From contig CAZKTU010000150.1 of NCBI GenBank assembly GCA_964555675.1, forward strand, positions 1 through 15,591: a DNA stretch of 15,591 nucleotides, given 5' to 3'. Numbering within the stretch: position 1 is the first letter of the stretch; every line of letters begins with the position of its first letter. The notes under the pieces were generated by a model. The model searched no databases and was not told the DNA's origin. It saw only the letters and a list, made by a program, of their open reading frames with translations. The position numbers were made by a program, and so were the translations under genes. Source of the DNA: CAIWXH01 sp964555675 (GTDB lineage Bacteria > Chloroflexota > Chloroflexia > Chloroflexales > Chloroflexaceae). Shown one piece after another: positions 8,366 to 12,954 of this stretch.

Positions 8366-10474
8366 CTACGGCTCCTCGACCCAGCTGGTGCTGCGCACGG
8401 CCGCCGCCGCCATGTCCTGGCTGGTCACCCAGACCAGGCGCTTGCTCGCCTCGACCGCCGCGTCTGTCCAGAGCAGACCGCCTGCCCAGATGTCGGAGTT
8501 GGTCACCCAGACCAGGCGCTTGCTCGTCTCGACCGAGGCGGCCCCCTGCCAGAGCAGGCCTGTCTCAGTCCAGGCCGCCGCGTCTGTCCAGATTGGGTAG
8601 CTCGTGACCCAGACCAGGCGCTTGCTCGCCTCGACCGCAGTCGGGTCAGGGAGCGTGCCGCCAACCCAGACCACATTGGTCTGCTCGACGGGCGCGCCGC
8701 CGGTGACCCAGACCAGGCGCTTGCTGGCCAGCACGTCGGTGGTCAGCCAGCCGGTCTCGCCCGACCAGGCGCCAAGGCCCAGTAGGCGCCCGTCGGCAAA
8801 GCTCAGGTAGTAGAGCTGGGCGGCGCCGTCCTCGCTGGGCGCGCTCTTTACGGGGCCCTGATAGTGGAAGGCCAGGTCACGCTCAGTCTCATAGCCGTGG
8901 AGCAGGTCGGCGCGCAGGTCCATGCCGGGGTTGCCGCTGGCGCGCGGGTCGAAGGTGCCGAGGGCGGCGTCGGGGGCCCAGATGCGCCCCATACCCTGCT
9001 GGAAGACCGAGTAGACCAGCTCGGCGGGGGCGCCGGTGGCTGCCGGGCGGGCCGAGGCCATCAGGCGATACTTGACCTGGTCGGGCTCGAGCTTCGGGTT
9101 GGCCTGAATGACCAGGGCGGCCACGCCCGAGGCCACGGCGGCGGCCATGCTGGTGCCGTTCATCCGGAAGAGGCTGCTGGTCGACGCATTGTCGGGGTGC
9201 AGCTGCACGATGCGCTGCGAGCGGGCCGGGTCGAGCGGGTCTTTGTGCATGAAGGTGATGATATTCACGCCGGGCGCCACCAGGTCGGGCTTCACAAACC
9301 CGTCTCCCGTGGGACCGCTGGCCGACCAGGCCGGGATGCTGTCGTCAGTCCAGTAGCCGGGGGTGCGGGCCTCGTCCAGGGCGCCCACGGTGAGGACGTA
9401 GGGATTGTTGCCGGGGACGGTCACTGTGCCGGGGGTGGGGCCGTCGTTACCGGCGGCGACGACAACCGTGATGCCCTTCATCCAGGCCACCCCAACGGCG
9501 CGGCTGAGGGGGTCGACGAAGTAGGGCACGCTAGGCTGGGCGCTGATCGAGAGGTTGAGGACCTTCACGCCATAGCGGCGCTGCTGCTTGACGATGAACT
9601 GCAGGCCCTTGATCACGGTCTCGTAGCTGCCGACGCCGTTGTCGTCGAGTACACGCACGCTGAGCACCGAGGCGCCGGGGGCGACGCCGAGGGTCACGCC
9701 GGTGTTGGCGTCGGTGAAGTTGTTCCAGATGATGCTCGCGACGGCGGTGCCGTGACCGTAGCCGTCTGAGGTATCGGCGTGCCCGAGCCAGCAGAAGTCC
9801 TCGCGCTGGTTGCCGACGAGGCGCTGCTTGCCCCGCTCGTTGGTGACGGTGCGGCAGGTAGCGTCTACAAAGTCGGCCTGGCCGACAAACTGCCTGGTGA
9901 CGACATTGCCTAGCTCTGAGCGCACGGCGGCATCGAAGTAGATACCCGAGTCGAGCACAGCCACAGTCACGCCCTGGCCGCGGATTGTCTCGCCCTTGCG
10001 CAGCGTGGTGCGGTGCAGCACGTCGGCGCCAATGTCGATCGGCACCGGGTTGACCACCTTCCACACGCTCGGATCGCCGGTCGGCTGCACGTCGGGGCGG
10101 CCGTCCCAGGTGGCGGGCAGCGGCAGGTCGGTGACCCAGCCGTCCCAGTCCGATGAGCGGACGCCGTAGTTGGCGACGACCGAGCGCACGCTCGGGTCGG
10201 CAGCGAGCCGAGTCACGGCCGCGGCCGGCAGGTCGGCGGCGACGGCGTCGATCAGCCAGAGCTCGCTGGTGACGAGACCGCCGGCGCGCTGAACAGCCAC
10301 GGCTGCGGCGGCGGCGCTCGAAGCTGTAACGATGACCGACTGGCGAGCAGTCTGGCCGGCCAGGCTAGGGTCGAGGTAGGCGGAGGCGGCGGGGGCCTGG
10401 GTCGGCCAGGTCGGGCCGATCAAGGCCAGCCAGACCACCATGGTGAGGACGAGCTTGGTGATGGCGGGTTTCAT
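8366..10474 (-). CDS. Secreted subtilisin-like S8 serine protease with a repeat tail
   Basis: This is an exported endopeptidase of 702 residues. The ATG at 10474 follows AGGAG at suitable spacing and begins a signal peptide (about 1-31, hydrophobic core LVLTMVVWLALIG, cleavage near APAASA). A short I9-like propeptide covers about 45-105. The peptidase S8 domain spans about 165-490 with the full catalytic set: Asp175 (VLDSG), His241 (GYGHGT), oxyanion Asn343 (AAGND) and Ser442 (NGTSMA). The C-terminal region (about 580-702) has four copies of SKRLVWVT at 583, 617, 651 and 678, interspersed with IWT, LLW and WTDAA pieces. The tail carries many Trp residues and almost no Cys. It is convergent with the cyclase gene and follows the BTAD gene on the same strand after a 111-base gap with its own -10 box. 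The substrate is unknown. Confidence 0.93.
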   Translation of the reverse strand: MKPAITKLVLTMVVWLALIGPTWPTQAPAASAYLDPSLAGQTARQSVIVTASSAAAAAVAVQRAGGLVTSELWLIDAVAADLPAAAVTRLAADPSVRSVVANYGVRSSDWDGWVTDLPLPATWDGRPDVQPTGDPSVWKVVNPVPIDIGADVLHRTTLRKGETIRGQGVTVAVLDSGIYFDAAVRSELGNVVTRQFVGQADFVDATCRTVTNERGKQRLVGNQREDFCWLGHADTSDGYGHGTAVASIIWNNFTDANTGVTLGVAPGASVLSVRVLDDNGVGSYETVIKGLQFIVKQQRRYGVKVLNLSISAQPSVPYFVDPLSRAVGVAWMKGITVVVAAGNDGPTPGTVTVPGNNPYVLTVGALDEARTPGYWTDDSIPAWSASGPTGDGFVKPDLVAPGVNIITFMHKDPLDPARSQRIVQLHPDNASTSSLFRMNGTSMAAAVASGVAALVIQANPKLEPDQVKYRLMASARPAATGAPAELVYSVFQQGMGRIWAPDAALGTFDPRASGNPGMDLRADLLHGYETERDLAFHYQGPVKSAPSEDGAAQLYYLSFADGRLLGLGAWSGETGWLTTDVLASKRLVWVTGGAPVEQTNVVWVGGTLPDPTAVEASKRLVWVTSYPIWTDAAAWTETGLLWQGAASVETSKRLVWVTNSDIWAGGLLWTDAAVEASKRLVWVTSQDMAAAAVRSTSWVEEP
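8423..8728 (-). repeat. Four near-identical DNA repeats encoding SKRLVWVT
   Basis: Copies start at about 8423, 8501, 8603 and 8702 and share the core ACCCAGACCAGGCGCTTGCT. The first three continue in near identity for about 35 bases: copies 1 and 2 differ at one base, copies 1 and 3 at two. The fourth diverges after about 25 bases. Spacings are 78, 102 and 99 bases, all multiples of three, so the frame is kept. A smaller repeat, CGTCTGTCCAGA, occurs near 8461 and 8581. Confidence 0.9.
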
Positions 10475-10533
10475 ACAGCGCTCCTGTCGATTCCAGGCGC
10501 CGCCGCAGCGGGCGCGGCGTCTCACATACCTGG

Positions 10534-10541
10534 AGTGTACA
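10534..10541 (-). promoter_or_regulatory. Candidate -10 box for the subtilase gene
   Basis: On the minus strand TACACT (complement of 10534-10539) is preceded by TG. No good -35 is visible. Transcription would start near 10527, giving a leader of about 53 bases. The 10475-10585 gap shows no convincing terminator for the upstream BTAD gene, so read-through from that operon is possible. Confidence 0.4.
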
Positions 10542-10585
10542 GGAGCACTTTCGCGGAATCTTCGCGCGCCAAGGTTGGAATTGCG

Positions 10586-11590
10586 CTAGGCGCGGGCAAG
10601 CTCGGCGTAGGCCTCTACGACGGCATCCTCCGGCTCGCCACGGGGGTCTACGGCGGCGGCAGCGAGGTAGGCCTGGTATGCCCGCTCGGCGTCGACCCAT
10701 AGGCCAAGCTGCACATAGGCGCGCAGGAGCCAGACGGTCACATCGTCGGCGGCCGGATCAACGACGAGGGCCCGCCGGCAATGGTCGAGGCACTGCCTGT
10801 AGCCACCCTGCTCGAAGCTGTGCTCGGCCAGACGCTCGGCAGCGAGCAAAAAAGCATTCGCGATGCGGTCGCGACGCTCGCGACCCCAGTCGGCGCCGCG
10901 CGGCACGGCCTCCATATAGTGGCCGTCGTAGAGCGAGAGAACTTGATGATAAAGCGGGGCGGCCGCGCCGAGGCCCTCGCGCTCCTCGCGCTGACAGGCC
11001 AGGTCGAAGGTGCGTTCGAGCTGGTCGGCGTCGCAGTGGTAGGCGGCGGGACTGAGGGTGATGCGGTCGCCGCCAGCGCTCAGGGCCTGGGCGGCCAGCT
11101 CGGGCGAGCCCAGACTGACAAGGAGCTGGCGCACGCCGCCGAGGGCCCGCGACAGGCTGCTGGCGCCCACCGGGCTGTCCCAGACGGCGGCGGCAATCTC
11201 GGCGCGGCCCGCGCCACGCCCCCCGCAGTGTACAAGGAAGGCGAAGAGGCCCTGGGTCTTGCGGGCCCCAGCCCTGCCGCCGCTGTCCTGCGACCAGTCC
11301 TGAGGGCCGACCTCGCGGCCGTTCACGAAGACCTGCAGCTCGCCCAGGCAGCGCACATAGACGCCGCGGAAGGGCTGCAGCTCGACGTGGAGGCCGCTGG
11401 CCTCGGCGACGGCCTGGAGGGCCGCACGGGCTGCGGCACGGACCTGGGGCTCGGGCGCATCGAGCAGGCGGCGCAGATAGGTGAGACCGCGGACGCCATA
11501 GGTGCTCAGCAGAATAAGACTGGCCTGGCGGCGGACGGGCTCATCGGCGTGGGTGAGCAGGGGCAGGTAGAGCTCTGTTGGATTCGCCAC
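10586..11590 (-). CDS. HEAT / winged-helix / BTAD transcriptional regulator
   Basis: This is a probable DNA-binding activator of the SARP/BTAD class, 334 residues. I chose the GTG at 11590 because it lies 7 bases after the upstream gene's TGA (11600-11598), and that stop overlaps a GAGG ribosome site, indicating translational coupling. An upstream ATG at 11668 would overlap the neighbour by about 70 bases and gives Cys/Arg-rich sequence unlike the family. Residues about 10-65 form HEAT-like helices (PVRRQASLILLSTYG; PQVRAAARAALQAV). Residues 76-183 resemble the winged-helix domain (YVRCLGELQVFVNGREV, then AEIAAAVWDSP and a SSLSRALGGVRQLL recognition-helix region). Residues about 185-334 are TPR-like BTAD helices. 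It lacks the large STAND ATPase common in such regulators. Its targets are unknown; cphA and the subtilase are plausible by position only. Confidence 0.8.
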   Translation of the reverse strand: MANPTELYLPLLTHADEPVRRQASLILLSTYGVRGLTYLRRLLDAPEPQVRAAARAALQAVAEASGLHVELQPFRGVYVRCLGELQVFVNGREVGPQDWSQDSGGRAGARKTQGLFAFLVHCGGRGAGRAEIAAAVWDSPVGASSLSRALGGVRQLLVSLGSPELAAQALSAGGDRITLSPAAYHCDADQLERTFDLACQREEREGLGAAAPLYHQVLSLYDGHYMEAVPRGADWGRERRDRIANAFLLAAERLAEHSFEQGGYRQCLDHCRRALVVDPAADDVTVWLLRAYVQLGLWVDAERAYQAYLAAAAVDPRGEPEDAVVEAYAELARA

Positions 11591-11597
11591 GTTGGCC

Positions 11598-12686
11598 TCA
11601 GATAAGCGAGCCGAGCCATGCGGGCGAGGCGGTCGGCACAACCTCGTCGAGGATGAGCAGCAGACCACCGACGGCAGCGGTGATGCGGAGCATCAACAAG
11701 TCGTGCTCGCTAAACTCGCCGTCGAGCTTGTTGATCAGCTGCAGGACCCCGCAGGTCTGGCCGAGGGCCACCAGCGGCACACAGAGGACCGAGCGGGTCT
11801 GGAAACCGGTCTTGCGGTCGAAGGACTGATTGAAGCGGGCGTCCTGGCTCACGTCGGGGATGAGCAGGGGCTCGCCATGACGCGCAACCCAGCCGGCGAT
11901 GCCGCGGTCGAGAGGTAGATGCTGGCGAGTGAGCTCTTCGCTGTAGGGGCCGAGGACGAGCTCGAAGATCAGGCTGTTCTCGGCGCGGTCGAGGCGAAAG
12001 AGGGTGCCGGCCTCGACGGGGATGAGGTCGCGGATAATCGTCATGAGCTTGCCGAGGCCCTCGCGGGCGCTGGCGGCCAGGGTCACCTCGCGCATGAGCA
12101 CGGCGAGAACCTGGAGCTCGAAGCCGGTGCGGCTATGGCGCTCGACCGCGGCCCGCAGCTCGCGGCCCGTCCGGGCCTGGGCGACGTAGCGCTCGAGCAG
12201 GGCCCGCACCGCCGGCGCGGCTGCGCCCCCCACAGGCGGGAGCAGACCGACTTGCACCTCGGGCGGTACGGCGACCCGCAGATCGTCGAGGGCGGCAGGG
12301 TCGGCGAGCAACAGGTCGACCTGGGCCTGACGAGGGTCGGCGTGGCTGGCGTAGGCGACCTCGGCGCCAGCCCGCTGCAGCGTGGCGGCGATCTCAGGGA
12401 GCGGCAGCGGGGCCACGAGAAGGGCGCGCAGGTCGGGCTCCACCGGGCCGTGGGCGTCGACGGTAGCAATAAGCGACATGCGCAGCTCTTTCTGGCGCTC
12501 GAGGGCCTCGTCAAGGTCGGCGCGCTCGATGTAGCCGCAGCGGAGAATGATCTCGCCCAGGGGGAGTTCGGGATAGTCCTGGCGTTGAAGGAGCAGGCAG
12601 GCCTCGAGTTGCTCGGCCGTAATCAGTCCCTCTGCGGTAAGCAGCGCCCCGAGGAGCGAAGCGGACGGTGCGGGGGTGGTTGTCAT
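11598..12686 (-). CDS. MshEN-like / receiver-like / GAF sensor protein
   Basis: This is a cytosolic 362-residue sensory protein with no catalytic output domain. The ATG at 12686 (MTTTPAPS) has GGAG just upstream; the frame runs open to 12821, but that stretch covers the candidate promoter. Residues 11-34 and 42-65 are two copies of a 24-residue LG-x-L...G-x-I...L...L..Q motif, as in the MshEN/GspE N-terminal domain that binds cyclic di-GMP in MshE. Here the leading Arg of each motif is Leu or Pro, and the spacer is 7 rather than 5 residues. Residues about 85-170 look like a degenerate response-receiver fold (LRALLVAPLPLPEIAATL), without a clear phosphorylation Asp motif. A GAF domain fills about 190-345 (AGTLFRLD, GIAGWVARHGEP, RSVLCVPL, NKLDGEFSEHDLLML). 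It probably senses a small ligand and acts through the coupled BTAD regulator downstream. Confidence 0.8.
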   Translation of the reverse strand: MTTTPAPSASLLGALLTAEGLITAEQLEACLLLQRQDYPELPLGEIILRCGYIERADLDEALERQKELRMSLIATVDAHGPVEPDLRALLVAPLPLPEIAATLQRAGAEVAYASHADPRQAQVDLLLADPAALDDLRVAVPPEVQVGLLPPVGGAAAPAVRALLERYVAQARTGRELRAAVERHSRTGFELQVLAVLMREVTLAASAREGLGKLMTIIRDLIPVEAGTLFRLDRAENSLIFELVLGPYSEELTRQHLPLDRGIAGWVARHGEPLLIPDVSQDARFNQSFDRKTGFQTRSVLCVPLVALGQTCGVLQLINKLDGEFSEHDLLMLRITAAVGGLLLILDEVVPTASPAWLGSLI

Positions 12687-12759
12687 GATGGTCTCCGATC
12701 GCAAGGGCGAAGAGGGTGCGTCGCAGGGGAGGGCTGCCCGCGGCGAGGTGTGGAGCACC

Positions 12760-12768
12760 AGTGTAGCA
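12760..12768 (-). promoter_or_regulatory. Candidate extended -10 promoter for the GAF-BTAD operon
   Basis: On the minus strand TGC-TACACT (complement of 12760-12768) forms an extended -10. Transcription would begin near 12753, about 66 bases before the ATG at 12686. It lies about 60 bases from the oppositely facing box of cphA, so one bound regulator could affect both directions. Confidence 0.45.
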
Positions 12769-12814
12769 CCGAGGCATATCAGGGGCGGCACTGCGTCCCA
12801 GCACGAGTGGGGCG

Positions 12815-12834
12815 AGCGCAATCGTGTATACTAG
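12815..12834 (+). promoter_or_regulatory. Candidate -10 promoter for cphA
   Basis: TATACT at 12827-12832 is preceded by CGTG and followed by AG. No strong -35 is visible at 17 bases. A start near 12839 would give a leader of about 116 bases, long for this window and carrying the repeat and hairpins described separately. Confidence 0.45.
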
Positions 12835-12874
12835 AGAAATATCCATGGTTCCGCCAACCAGTAGTCGCCGTAGA

Positions 12875-12949
12875 CAGGAGGCCGGCCGCCGATGCCGGCA
12901 GGGGGGCTTTACCTCCTGCCTCCTGCCTCCTGCCTCCTGAGCCGGAGGC
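12875..12949 (+). promoter_or_regulatory. Structured cphA leader with anti-Shine-Dalgarno repeats
   Basis: The parts, in order, are CAGGAGGC (12875-12882), a GCCGGC...GCCGGC stem (12881-12886 with 12894-12899), four CCTCCTG heptamers (12912-12939) and the cphA ribosome site GGAGG (12944-12948). The last heptamer forms GCCTCC (12932-12937) / GGAGGC (12944-12949) with a 6-base loop, hiding the ribosome site. The upstream CAGGAGG is the exact reverse complement of the heptamer and could compete for it. The pairing is visible; regulation is inferred. Confidence 0.5.
12912..12939 (+). repeat. Four tandem CCTCCTG heptamers
   Basis: Four perfect head-to-tail copies lie at 12912-12918, 12919-12925, 12926-12932 and 12933-12939, in the leader of cphA. 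Short heptamer arrays are prone to slippage, and each unit contains CCTCC, the complement of a Shine-Dalgarno core. Confidence 0.95.
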
Positions 12950-12954
12950 TCCCC

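Noticed and set aside
8423..8728. Spaced repeats resembling a CRISPR array
   Set aside because: Spacings are unequal (78, 102, 99) and all multiples of three. The repeats encode SKRLVWVT inside the protease frame, so this is a protein repeat.
10550..10567. Repeated TTCGCG in the BTAD-subtilase gap as a terminator
   Set aside because: The copies are mainly a direct repeat. The possible CGCG stem is only four pairs with no T-run, too weak to call.
10781..11605. 274-codon plus-strand open frame opposite the BTAD gene
   Set aside because: It is a low-complexity Ala/Gly/Glu frame, antisense to a gene with clear HEAT/wHTH/BTAD structure and a coupled start.
12687..12821. Upstream extension of the GAF protein to an ATG-like start at 12821
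   Set aside because: It would run over the candidate promoter and has unstructured sequence, while the ATG at 12686 has a good GGAG and begins the conserved MshEN-like motif.
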